DNA of 64,000 nucleotides from assembly GCA_964501335.1 (NCBI GenBank), contig CAZCTC010000014.1:81182-145181 (forward strand). Reading direction: 5' to 3'. This stretch comes from CAZCTC01 sp964501335. Its GTDB lineage: Bacteria > Chloroflexota > Anaerolineae > B4-G1 > SLSP01. The translations under genes and the position numbers were made by a program. The notes under the pieces are model-generated. The model was not told the DNA's origin. It made no database searches and worked only from the letters and a program-made list of their open reading frames with translations. Positions 36,322-45,286 of this stretch are shown piece after piece; the stretch's first letter is position 1, and every line of letters starts with the position of its first letter.

Positions 36322-36867
36322 TTACTTGGCCTTGCCGGCCTTCCCCGCCTTGCGACGAGGCTTCTCATCGGAGTAACGAATCCCTTTCCCCAAATACGGT
36401 TCAATGGGACGCCAGCCACGAATCTTGGCGGCCAGTTCTCCGACCACTTCCTTGTCCACTCCCCAGACGGTGACCACACCGGCCTTGGGATTGACCTCGA
36501 ATTTAACGTCCGTCGGGGGCGGAATCACCACCGGGTGGGAGTAGCCCAGGTTCAGCACCAGGGTCGTCCCCTGGAGCTCCGCCCGGTACCCCGTCCCGCT
36601 GATGACCAGCGTCTTGCTGTACCCCGTCGTGACCCCGATCACCATGTTGTTCAACAGGGAGCGGGTCAAACCGTGCAGCGCGCGCATCGTCTGGGAATCA
36701 TCCGGCCGAGTCACGTGCAACACACCATCTTCCACGGCGACTTTGATCTCAGGATGGAACTCCCGAGCCAGTTCGCCCTTGGGCCCCCGTACGACGACGT
36801 GGGCCCCGTTGATCTCAACTTTGACCCCGGCAGGAACCGGGATGGGCATCTTTCCAATCCGCGACAC
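36322..36867 (-). CDS. rplF: 50S ribosomal protein L6
   Basis: A 181-residue L6 with two repeated folds and the signature PYLGKGIRYSDEKPRRKAGK at the C-terminus. MSRIGKMPIPVPAGVKVEI marks the start. It contacts the sarcin-ricin region and the factor-binding site. Confidence 0.97.
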   Translation of the reverse strand: MSRIGKMPIPVPAGVKVEINGAHVVVRGPKGELAREFHPEIKVAVEDGVLHVTRPDDSQTMRALHGLTRSLLNNMVIGVTTGYSKTLVISGTGYRAELQGTTLVLNLGYSHPVVIPPPTDVKFEVNPKAGVVTVWGVDKEVVGELAAKIRGWRPIEPYLGKGIRYSDEKPRRKAGKAGKAK

Positions 36868-36891
36868 AGTGAACCTCCTCTTTCGCGCCGG

Positions 36892-37299
36892 TTACCAGAC
36901 GTAGCAGAGGATCTCTCCGCCCACGTTCAGCCGCCGCGCCTGCTCGCCGGTCAACACACCCTTGGGGGTCGAGAGGATGGCAATTCCCATCCCACTGCGC
37001 ACCCAGGGAATCCGGGAAGAGGGGGTATAAATCCGCCGTCCCGGCTTGCTGATCCGCTTCAAGCCCGTGATCACCGGCTGCTGGTGCTTCAGATCGCCTA
37101 CATACTTCAGGCGGATCACCAACTGCGCCTGCAACTGATCTTTCGTCAGTTGAAAATCCTCGATGTAGCCTTCTTCCTTCAGGATTTTGGCTACGGCCAC
37201 CTTCAAAGAAGAGGCCGGCATCGCGACCGATTCATATCGAACTAACAACGCATTGTTAATCCGCGCCAACATATCCGCAATGGGGTCTGTGGTTGTCAT
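36892..37299 (-). CDS. rpsH: 30S ribosomal protein S8
   Basis: A 135-residue central 16S-binding protein starting MTTTDPIADMLARINNALL, with TPKGVLTGEQARRLNVGGEILCYVW at its end. The ATG at 37299 is preferred to a GTG at 37308 because GAGGGAG is then about 8 bases away. In enteric bacteria S8 represses the spc operon; no target was recognised here. Confidence 0.96.
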   Translation of the reverse strand: MTTTDPIADMLARINNALLVRYESVAMPASSLKVAVAKILKEEGYIEDFQLTKDQLQAQLVIRLKYVGDLKHQQPVITGLKRISKPGRRIYTPSSRIPWVRSGMGIAILSTPKGVLTGEQARRLNVGGEILCYVW

Positions 37300-37314
37300 C
37301 GCGCCCACTCCCTC

Positions 37315-37497
37315 TTACCAGCTCGACTTAACCAGGCCGGGGATTTTCCCCTCCAGGGCCAGCTCACGCAGGCAAATCCGGCAGAGGCCGAAACGCCGAT
37401 AATAGCCATGTGGGCGTCCACAGCGGGTGCAGCGGTTGCGAACGCGCACGTCGTACTTACGCCGGGTCTCCCGGATCGGCAATGATTTTCTGGTCAT
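37315..37497 (-). CDS. rpsN: 30S ribosomal protein S14, zinc-binding short form
   Basis: A 60-residue S14 of the short C+ type (rpsZ-like). Zinc cysteines are Cys23, Cys26, Cys39 and Cys42 in CTRCGRP and LCRICLRELA. It sits between rplE and rpsH in the spc operon. Confidence 0.96.
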   Translation of the reverse strand: MTRKSLPIRETRRKYDVRVRNRCTRCGRPHGYYRRFGLCRICLRELALEGKIPGLVKSSW

Positions 37498-37526
37498 AAT
37501 TACTCCCTTCTCCGCGCCTTAATCAC

Positions 37527-38066
37527 TTATGAGTGCCGAAAGGGCATACCCAGCAGCTGCAACAGCCGGCGGGCTTCCTCATCGGTCTCAGCCGTGGTGG
37601 CAATGCTGATTTCCATCCCGCGGATCTTATCAATCTTATCGTAATCGATCTCCGGGAAGATCAACTGCTCCCGCAGCCCGAGCGTGTAGTTTCCGCGCCC
37701 GTCAAACTTGTCTGAAACCCCCCGGAAGTCGCGCGTCCGTGGCAGCGCCACGTTCATCAACCGTTCCAGGAAAGCCCACATCCGATCGCCTCGCAAGGTA
37801 ACCCGCACCCCGATCGCCCGACCTTCACGCAACTTGAAGTTGGCGATAGAGCGGCGCGCCTTGGTAATTACAGGTTGCTGCCCGGTGATGGTGCGAATGT
37901 CGGCCGTGGTGAATTCCAGCGACTTGGGATTATCCAGCGCTTCTCCCACACCGACGTTCACGACCACCTTGCGAATCCGGGGCGCCTGCATCACGTTACT
38001 GTAACCGAACTCTTTCATCAGAGCCGGTACAATCTCATCTTGATAGCGCTTGCGCATGGTCTGCAT
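37527..38066 (-). CDS. rplE: 50S ribosomal protein L5
   Basis: A 179-residue 5S rRNA-binding protein with VVVNVGVGEALDN, the GQQPVITKARRSIANFKLR motif and RDFRGVSDKFDGRGNYTLG. GAGGAG lies upstream of the ATG at 38066. Standard spc position after rplX. Confidence 0.97.
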   Translation of the reverse strand: MQTMRKRYQDEIVPALMKEFGYSNVMQAPRIRKVVVNVGVGEALDNPKSLEFTTADIRTITGQQPVITKARRSIANFKLREGRAIGVRVTLRGDRMWAFLERLMNVALPRTRDFRGVSDKFDGRGNYTLGLREQLIFPEIDYDKIDKIRGMEISIATTAETDEEARRLLQLLGMPFRHS

Positions 38067-38079
38067 ATCCTATAACTCC

Positions 38080-38403
38080 TCAGTCCAGAGTCGCTTTGCA
38101 ATGGCGGCAGACGCGCACCTTGCGACCATCGGCAAGCGTCTGGAAGCCCACACGGACTCCCTTATTGCATTCGGGGCAGTACAGCAGCACATTAGACAGG
38201 TTGACGGGCGCTTCAAATTGAATCCGCCCCACCTGCATCTGCGACCGACCGGCCCGCTGCGCCCGCTGATGCTTGGTAATCAGGTTGACTTTGGACACGA
38301 CGACGCGATTTTCCTTGGGCAGAACCCGCAGGACCTCGCCGACCGAGCCCTTATCGTCCCCGGCAATCACTTCTACTTTGTCACCTTTTCGAATCCGGTT
38401 CAT
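38080..38403 (-). CDS. rplX: 50S ribosomal protein L24, zinc-ribbon type
   Basis: A 107-residue assembly-initiator protein with a KOW motif near the N-terminus (RKGDKVEVIAGDDKGSVGEV). Its C-terminus carries two CxxC pairs (CPEC and CRHC), a zinc-ribbon version that enteric L24 lacks. Confidence 0.97.
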   Translation of the reverse strand: MNRIRKGDKVEVIAGDDKGSVGEVLRVLPKENRVVVSKVNLITKHQRAQRAGRSQMQVGRIQFEAPVNLSNVLLYCPECNKGVRVGFQTLADGRKVRVCRHCKATLD

Positions 38404-38420
38404 TTTCTCACCTTACCCGA

Positions 38421-38792
38421 TTAAAGGACTTCGGGTGCTAAAGAGACAATTTTCATGAAGCCCTTTTCGCGGAGCTCCCGGGCCACCGGCCCGAAGATCC
38501 GGGTCCCGCGGGGGTTCGTTCCCGAAGAATCCAGAATCACTGCCGCGTTATCGTCAAAGCGAATGTACGACCCATCCGGCCGGCGATATTCTTTCGCCAC
38601 CCGAACCACCACGGCTTTCACCACATCCCCGGCCTTCACAGCTCCGTTAGGGGTCGATTCTTTCACCGTGGCGACGATCACATCGCCGACATAGCCAAAC
38701 TTCCGCTTGGACCCACCCAAGACACGGATACACAACAGCTCCTGCGCCCCGGTATTGTCCGCAACTTTTAACCGCGTTTCCTGCTGGATCAT
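38421..38792 (-). CDS. rplN: 50S ribosomal protein L14
   Basis: A 123-residue L14 of canonical length, starting MIQQETRLKVADNTGAQELL, with the GTRIFGPVARELREKGFMKI signature. It forms part of the subunit interface. Standard position between rpsQ and rplX. Confidence 0.97.
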   Translation of the reverse strand: MIQQETRLKVADNTGAQELLCIRVLGGSKRKFGYVGDVIVATVKESTPNGAVKAGDVVKAVVVRVAKEYRRPDGSYIRFDDNAAVILDSSGTNPRGTRIFGPVARELREKGFMKIVSLAPEVL

Positions 38793-38810
38793 GTCGCTCT
38801 CCTTGTACCG

Positions 38811-39062
38811 CTACGCAGCCCGCTCGAGGATTTCCTCGATGGCCCAACGCTTGCGGCGGCTCAACGGCCGCGACTCTACGATCCGCACCTTGTCGCCGAC
38901 GCGGCAGGCGTTTTCCTCATCGTGAGCCATGTACTTCTTGCTAGACCGCACTACTTTCTTGTAGAGCGGATGCTGGTACTGACGCTCGACGACCACCATC
39001 ACTGTCTTGTCCATTTTATCGCTGGCGACGACACCCACCAGACGCTTGCGTTGTTCGCTCAT
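38811..39062 (-). CDS. rpsQ: 30S ribosomal protein S17
   Basis: An 83-residue OB-fold small-subunit protein with KRLVGVVASDKMDKTVMVVV and VGDKVRIVESRPLSRRKRW. It follows rpmC by 14 bases. Confidence 0.97.
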   Translation of the reverse strand: MSEQRKRLVGVVASDKMDKTVMVVVERQYQHPLYKKVVRSSKKYMAHDEENACRVGDKVRIVESRPLSRRKRWAIEEILERAA

Positions 39063-39076
39063 TGCCGCGTCTCCTT

Positions 39077-39283
39077 TTACCGCGTTTGGTTCAGGCCCAG
39101 CTCGCGCTCGCGGAGGAGCGTCATAATCCGGGCCACATCCTTACGGACGCTCCGAATTCGATTCACATCCTCCAGGCTGCCGGTGAACCATTGCTGCCGC
39201 AAATTAAAGAGTTCCCGTCGGGTCTCATCCAGCCGATGCTGCAGCTCGACCGTGCTCAACTGACTCAATGCTTTAGCATCCAT
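39077..39283 (-). CDS. rpmC: 50S ribosomal protein L29
   Basis: A 68-residue helical protein near the exit tunnel, with QLSTVELQHRLDETRRELF and the RSVRKDVARIMTLLRER signature. It begins two bases after the rplP stop, so translation is probably coupled. Confidence 0.96.
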   Translation of the reverse strand: MDAKALSQLSTVELQHRLDETRRELFNLRQQWFTGSLEDVNRIRSVRKDVARIMTLLRERELGLNQTR

Positions 39284-39285
39284 GA

Positions 39286-39720
39286 CTATTCCCCTCCGGC
39301 TGCTTCACCCATTTCGATCCGGGTGATAACCTGAGTGCGGATAGGCAGTTTGTGAGAGGCCAGGCGCAGCGCTTCTTTCGCCACGTCTTCGGGAACCCCG
39401 TCGACCTCGAACAACACCCGTCCGGGGCGGATCACCGCCACCCAATGATCCACAGTACCCTTCCCTTTACCCATGCGGGTCTCGGCTGGTTTGGCCGTGA
39501 CCGGCTTGTCCGGGAAGATGCGGACCCAATACTTACCACGGCGCTTCATGTAACGCACAATCGCACGCCGCGCTGCTTCAATCTGCCGCGCCGTCAGCCA
39601 GACCGGTTCCAGAGCCTGCAGACCGAACTCCCCAAAGGAGACGTCCACACCCCGGCTTTCCGTCCCGACCATGCGCCCACGCTGTTGTTTGCGGTACTTA
39701 ACCCGCTTCGGCATTAACAT
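39286..39720 (-). CDS. rplP: 50S ribosomal protein L16
   Basis: A 144-residue L16 that lies near the peptidyl-transferase centre. It has KRVKYRKQQRGRM, the ARRAIVRYMKRRGKYWVRIF motif and GKGKGTVDHWVAVIRPG. The ATG at 39720 is set by GGAGG six bases upstream. Confidence 0.97.
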   Translation of the reverse strand: MLMPKRVKYRKQQRGRMVGTESRGVDVSFGEFGLQALEPVWLTARQIEAARRAIVRYMKRRGKYWVRIFPDKPVTAKPAETRMGKGKGTVDHWVAVIRPGRVLFEVDGVPEDVAKEALRLASHKLPIRTQVITRIEMGEAAGGE

Positions 39721-39754
39721 GGTATTCCTCCCTGCTCACGTGGCGTCCCGAAGC

Positions 39755-40453
39755 TTACGCTTCCTGGGGCGTCTCCTCAGCGGTGACCGCGGGACCACGC
39801 TTGGGCATGACCTCGCCCTTGTAAATCCACACTTTAACGCCGATCCGGCCGTAGGTGGTCAATGCTTCATCCCGAGCATAGTCGATGTCGGCCCGCAGGG
39901 TCTGGAGAGGCACCTGCCCCTCGCGCAACCACTCGCGGCGCGCCATTTCGGAGCCCGCCAACCGACCACTGCAGACGATCTTGATCCCCTGAGCGCCGGA
40001 GCGCATGGCCTGGCGGATCGCCCGCTTCATCGCACGGGTGTGATAGATACGCTTTTCCAGCTGGGCAACGATGTTCTCGGCTACCAGTTTGGCATCCACA
40101 TCGGCCTGCTCGACTTCCTGCACGTCCACATGGACCTGCTTGCCGCTGGTCAATGCTTCCAACTTCTGGCGCAGAATTTTAACGTTCTCGCCCTTGCGCC
40201 CGATAACGATGCCCGGGCGCGCGGTCCAGATGATGACCGAGACCTGGTTGGGCGGGAAGCGCTCGATATCTACATGCGAGACACCGCTCTGCCCGTCCTT
40301 GGAACGGGAGCGCATTTCCTGCTCGACCATGGACCGGATCGCCCGGTCTTCTGCCAACAAATCCGCGTAGGTGTGGCCTTCAGCGTACCAGCGCGACTGC
40401 CAATCGCGGATGATCTTCAACCGAAACCCATAAGGATGAACTTTGCGTCCCAA
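39755..40453 (-). CDS. rpsC: 30S ribosomal protein S3 (TTG start)
   Basis: A 232-residue S3 with KH domain (IVIGRKGENVKILRQKLEAL) and the C-terminal basic domain that forms the mRNA entry. The conserved beginning GRKVHPYGFRLKII fixes the start at a TTG codon at 40453, behind AGAGGAGG. The longer frame to 40648 lies over rplV and is not real. Confidence 0.95.
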   Translation of the reverse strand: MGRKVHPYGFRLKIIRDWQSRWYAEGHTYADLLAEDRAIRSMVEQEMRSRSKDGQSGVSHVDIERFPPNQVSVIIWTARPGIVIGRKGENVKILRQKLEALTSGKQVHVDVQEVEQADVDAKLVAENIVAQLEKRIYHTRAMKRAIRQAMRSGAQGIKIVCSGRLAGSEMARREWLREGQVPLQTLRADIDYARDEALTTYGRIGVKVWIYKGEVMPKRGPAVTAEETPQEA

Positions 40454-40466
40454 TCCTGGCCTCCTC

Positions 40467-40820
40467 TTACTCAGCCCGTTCAGCGAGCACGACGGTGATG
40501 TGCGACGAGCGCTTCCGGATCGGGCGATACCGCCCGCGGCTACCCCAACCAGCCCGCCAGCCCTTACCCGGCATGACGCCAGGGCCTTCATCGGCCGTAA
40601 ACAGGGAAATGTAGAGACTCTCAACATCCAACCCCTGATTGTCGGCATTGGCCAGCGCAGAGGCCAGCACTTTGGCGACGGGGCTGGCGGCGGAATGCGG
40701 CAGCGCCCGGACCAAGTCCAGCGCCCGCGTCGCCAGCATGCCCCGCAGCGGGGCGATTACGCGGCGCACCTTAAGCGGTGAAACGCCGATATGTTTAGCT
40801 TGAGCGCGAACCTGTACCAT
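40467..40820 (-). CDS. rplV: 50S ribosomal protein L22
   Basis: A 117-residue exit-tunnel protein with VRAQAKHIGVSPLKVRRVI, the tunnel-lining loop (RAGWGSRGRYRPIRKRSSH) and HITVVLAE. ATGs occur at 40829 and 40820. The second has AGGAGG at normal distance, while the first touches it, so 40820 is preferred. Confidence 0.94.
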   Translation of the reverse strand: MVQVRAQAKHIGVSPLKVRRVIAPLRGMLATRALDLVRALPHSAASPVAKVLASALANADNQGLDVESLYISLFTADEGPGVMPGKGWRAGWGSRGRYRPIRKRSSHITVVLAERAE

Positions 40821-40834
40821 TTCTCCCATGCCTC

Positions 40835-41119
40835 CTACTTCTTCACCACGCTCTTCTTTTCTTTCATGATGTGCCCCCGGAACGTCCGGGTCGGGGCGAA
40901 CTCACCCAACCGATGGCCCACCATGTTTTCGGTGATGTAGATTGGCACGTGCCGCCGTCCGTCATGAACAGCAATCGTGTGGCCAACCATTTGAGGGAAG
41001 ATCACGGAAGCGCGAGACCAGGTGCGAATCACTTTCTTCTCCCCGGCCCGATTCATTTCCTCGACCTTCTTCAACAGCTTGGGATTAATGTACGGCCCCT
41101 TCTTTAACGACCGCGACAT
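40835..41119 (-). CDS. rpsS: 30S ribosomal protein S19
   Basis: A 94-residue head protein starting MSRSLKKGPYINPKLLKKV, with TWSRASVIFPQMVGHTIAVH and GEFAPTRTFRGH. It follows rplB by 12 bases. Confidence 0.97.
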   Translation of the reverse strand: MSRSLKKGPYINPKLLKKVEEMNRAGEKKVIRTWSRASVIFPQMVGHTIAVHDGRRHVPIYITENMVGHRLGEFAPTRTFRGHIMKEKKSVVKK

Positions 41120-41131
41120 ACCTTACCTCCT

Positions 41132-41968
41132 CTAGCGCCCGGCGCCGCGCCGGCGGACAATATACTTATCCGTCTTTTTATTAGTGCGGGTTTTCTTACC
41201 CAAAGTCGGCTTGCCCCACGGGGACTTCGGTCCGGCCATCCCGATCGGGGAACGGCCTTCACCACCACCGTGCGGATGGTCGCGGGGAGACATCGCCGTA
41301 CCGCGAACTTCCGGACGCCAACCTTGCCAGCGTTTCCGCCCAGCTTTGCCCAACTTTACGTTGGAATGTTCCACATTGCCGACCTGCCCGATGGTCGCCA
41401 TACAATCCTTCAGGACCCGGCGCATTTCGGTGCTGGGCATGCGCAACGTCACATAATCCCCTTCCTTGGCCAACACCTGGGCCGCAGCTCCCGCCGCGCG
41501 CACCAGCTGCCCACCCCGGCCGGGGTAAAGCTCCACATTGTGCACCAACGTTCCCAGGGGAACCCGGTCCAACGGCATCGCATTGCCAACCCGGATTTCA
41601 CCATTTTCCTTGCTGCTCATGATCGAATCGCCCACCTTCAGCCCCAGGGGAGCCAGGATGTAGCGCTTCTCGCCATCGGCGTAGACCAGCAGGGCAATCC
41701 GCGACGTGCGGTTGGGATCATATTCAATAGACGCCACGCGGGCGGGGATCTCCAGCTTATTGCGGCGGAAATCGATCACCCGGTACTGGCGCTGATGGCC
41801 GCCGCCGCGATGCCGAACGGTCACCCGTCCGTAGCTATTGCGTCCGGCGTTCTTGCGCAGCGACTGCACCAAAGCCTTCTCGGGCTCGGTTCGGGTCACT
41901 TCTTCAAAGGTGTAGCCGGTCATCCAGCGACGACCCGGCGAAGTGGGTTTCTGCTTCTTAATTCCCAT
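41132..41968 (-). CDS. rplB: 50S ribosomal protein L2
   Basis: A 278-residue L2 needed for subunit association and peptidyl-transferase activity. The essential loop TAMSPRDHPHGGGEGRSPIG is intact. The start at 41968 (MGIKKQKPTSPGRR) follows GGAGG; the in-frame ATG at 41989 overlaps rplW and is rejected. Confidence 0.97.
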   Translation of the reverse strand: MGIKKQKPTSPGRRWMTGYTFEEVTRTEPEKALVQSLRKNAGRNSYGRVTVRHRGGGHQRQYRVIDFRRNKLEIPARVASIEYDPNRTSRIALLVYADGEKRYILAPLGLKVGDSIMSSKENGEIRVGNAMPLDRVPLGTLVHNVELYPGRGGQLVRAAGAAAQVLAKEGDYVTLRMPSTEMRRVLKDCMATIGQVGNVEHSNVKLGKAGRKRWQGWRPEVRGTAMSPRDHPHGGGEGRSPIGMAGPKSPWGKPTLGKKTRTNKKTDKYIVRRRGAGR

Positions 41969-41969
41969 C

Positions 41970-42275
41970 TCAGGCCTCCAGCGCCTCAATCCGCTCGCCG
42001 GGGCGGACGGTCACCACTGCCTTTTTCCAGACAGGGCGCCGGGCGCGCGGGCGCCGACCCCGAACCCGCGACATCTTGGCGGGCATATTCATCACATTCA
42101 CCGATTCCACTTTGACGCCGTAGATGGTTTCCACGGCCGACTGGATCTGAATTTTGTTCGCGTTCGCATTGACGCAGAACACATACTGCCGATTGCCCTT
42201 GCCGGGCTCCGGCGATTGCAAAATCGCAGTTTTCTCAGTTACCAACGGTCGCACGATCACTTCGTAAACGTCCAT
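41970..42275 (-). CDS. rplW: 50S ribosomal protein L23
   Basis: A 101-residue exit-site protein, docking place for trigger factor and SRP. It starts MDVYEVIVRPLVTEKT, and the YVFCVNANANKIQIQSAVE region is conserved. A GTG at 42284 overlaps the rplD stop (GTGA) and is an equally possible coupled start. Confidence 0.93.
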   Translation of the reverse strand: MDVYEVIVRPLVTEKTAILQSPEPGKGNRQYVFCVNANANKIQIQSAVETIYGVKVESVNVMNMPAKMSRVRGRRPRARRPVWKKAVVTVRPGERIEALEA

Positions 42276-42280
42276 CGTCC

Positions 42281-42904
42281 TCACCCCAGCATCGACTCGA
42301 TGACTTCCAACGTCCCCAAGGGGATTACGATGGCGTCAGCGCCTAACAGATCCCGCACGTTCATGTAGGCGGCCCGCAGCGTCTGCACTTTAGGCAGATT
42401 GCGCGCGGAGAGTTCTACAGTCTCATTGCGATCGTGCAACAGGATCAAGGTTTTCCCCGCATCCGCGGAGACATTGTGAAGCACCCCGACGATCTCGCGC
42501 GTCTTGGGAGCCGCCATCGCCAGATCCTTCAAAATGATGATCTGCTGCCCGGAGGCCTTGGCGGACAAGGCGGAGCGGAGTGCAGCCCGGCGCATTTGGC
42601 GGGGCATTTTCTTCACATACTTGTGGGGATGGGGCCCGTGGGCGCTGCCACCACCAACAAAGAGGTTGGCCGCCCGGCTACCATGGCGGGCGCGGCCTGT
42701 GCCCTTCTGCCGATACCACTTGGCCTTGGTGCGGTTGATTTCGCCGCGGCCCTTGGTACTGTGCGTTCCCAACCGGGCATTGGCCAGTTGGCGGACCAAC
42801 GCCTGGTGCATCAACGGAATGCTAACGGGAGCCTCAAAGATCTCGGGGCGCAGGTCAATCTCGTCGACTTTCTCACCCTGCATATTCAAAACAGGAACAC
42901 GCAT
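42281..42904 (-). CDS. rplD: 50S ribosomal protein L4
   Basis: A 207-residue L4 with the tunnel-reaching loop (KAKWYRQKGTGRARHGSRAA) and GPHPHKYVKKMPRQMRRAAL. In enteric bacteria L4 regulates the S10 operon. Starts two bases after the rplC stop. Confidence 0.97.
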   Translation of the reverse strand: MRVPVLNMQGEKVDEIDLRPEIFEAPVSIPLMHQALVRQLANARLGTHSTKGRGEINRTKAKWYRQKGTGRARHGSRAANLFVGGGSAHGPHPHKYVKKMPRQMRRAALRSALSAKASGQQIIILKDLAMAAPKTREIVGVLHNVSADAGKTLILLHDRNETVELSARNLPKVQTLRAAYMNVRDLLGADAIVIPLGTLEVIESMLG

Positions 42905-42906
42905 TG

Positions 42907-43560
42907 TTACTTACCCCCCTTAGCGATCTTCTGCTTGCGGGCCTGCTTGATGAACACCAGACCCCCATTGGCCCCCGGAACACTACCCTTAACGGCCAGA
43001 AGATTGCGATCCAGATCGACCAGCACGACTTCGAGGTTCTGCGAGGTCACCCGCGCATTGCCCATGTGCCCGCTCATCCGCTTGCCTTTCAGCACGCGCC
43101 CGGGAGTCGAGGTCGAGCCGATGGAACCGCCGTGCCGCTCACGATCGGATTGACCGTGGGTATGGGGCCCACCCTTAAAGCCATGGCGCTTGACGACACC
43201 GGCAAAGCCACGCCCCTTGGAGCGGCCTTCAATATCGACACGCTCGCCAGCTGCAAAAATATCCACGGAGATCTTCTGACCCACTTCGAAGGAATCCTCA
43301 CTGCGCTTCAGCCGAATTTCATGCAGATGGCGCAGCATCGGGACGCCGGCCTTCTTGAGGTGTCCTTGCTCCCCTTTGGCAATATGCCGGGCTTCGACAT
43401 CGCCGAAACCCAACTGCACCGCCAGGTAGCCCTCATTTTCCGGCGTCCGCATTTGGACGACGTAACACGGCCCGGCCTCGATTACGGTGACCGGAACAAT
43501 TTCGCCGTTTCCTTTAACTACCTGGGTCATCCCCACTTTTTTACCGATAAGACCTTTCAT
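42907..43560 (-). CDS. rplC: 50S ribosomal protein L3
   Basis: A 217-residue L3 beginning MKGLIGKKVGMTQV, with the KRHGFKGGPHTHGQSDRER loop that approaches the peptidyl-transferase centre. Separated from rpsJ by 124 bases containing a strong hairpin, a larger gap than elsewhere in the operon. Confidence 0.97.
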   Translation of the reverse strand: MKGLIGKKVGMTQVVKGNGEIVPVTVIEAGPCYVVQMRTPENEGYLAVQLGFGDVEARHIAKGEQGHLKKAGVPMLRHLHEIRLKRSEDSFEVGQKISVDIFAAGERVDIEGRSKGRGFAGVVKRHGFKGGPHTHGQSDRERHGGSIGSTSTPGRVLKGKRMSGHMGNARVTSQNLEVVLVDLDRNLLAVKGSVPGANGGLVFIKQARKQKIAKGGK

Positions 43561-43617
43561 GTTTCCTCCTGGGACTGTCAGCGCCAGGTACGCTGCATCA
43601 TCCCTTGATTTTTGCCC

Positions 43618-43663
43618 ACATCACCCCCCGGGCCCGCCCTCCGGGGGCGCCAGGGGGTGATGT
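43618..43663 (-). promoter_or_regulatory. Hairpin in the rpsJ-rplC gap
   Basis: ACATCACCCCC at 43618-43628 pairs perfectly with GGGGGTGATGT at 43653-43663, with a GC-rich interior that can fold further. No T-run follows on the minus strand, so a terminator is unlikely. It may be an S10-operon control element or a transcript-processing site (inference). Confidence 0.6.
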
Positions 43664-43684
43664 AAATGGGTAAGTGAAAAAAGC

Positions 43685-43993
43685 TTAGAGCTTGATCTCG
43701 ATATCCACGCCCGCGGGCATGTTCAGCCGCATCAGCGTATCAATCGTCTTCGAATCCGGCTCGAGAATGTCGATCAACCGCTTGTGGGTACGGATCTCGA
43801 AGTGCTCGTGGCTATCCTTATCAATAAAGGTCGAGCGCCGTACAGTAAAGCGCTCCAGCTTGGTCGGCAAGGGTACCGGACCCACGACATGGGCACCGGT
43901 CCGCTCAGCGGCCTCGACAATCCGGCGCGCGGACTCATCCAGGATCCGATGATCGTACCCCTTGAGCCGAATGCGAATGCGTTGTTTAGCCAT
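43685..43993 (-). CDS. rpsJ: 30S ribosomal protein S10
   Basis: A 102-residue S10 (also NusE in antitermination) starting MAKQRIRIRLKGYDHRILDE, with HVVGPVPLPTKLERFTV and the SPHVDK-equivalent DKDSHEHFEIRTHKR. It lies between tuf and rplC. Confidence 0.97.
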   Translation of the reverse strand: MAKQRIRIRLKGYDHRILDESARRIVEAAERTGAHVVGPVPLPTKLERFTVRRSTFIDKDSHEHFEIRTHKRLIDILEPDSKTIDTLMRLNMPAGVDIEIKL

Positions 43994-44030
43994 AAACCAC
44001 CTGATTTTTGTTTAAAAACCGGGCCCGAAA

Positions 44031-45248
<1,218 letters not shown>

Positions 45249-45286
45249 GCTTCCCTTCTCCTTCGGAATTTACAACATGATTTCTG

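Noticed and set aside
39755..40648. S3 with a 65-residue N-terminal extension
   Set aside because: The extension overlaps rplV; a TTG with a good ribosome site stands exactly at the conserved start.
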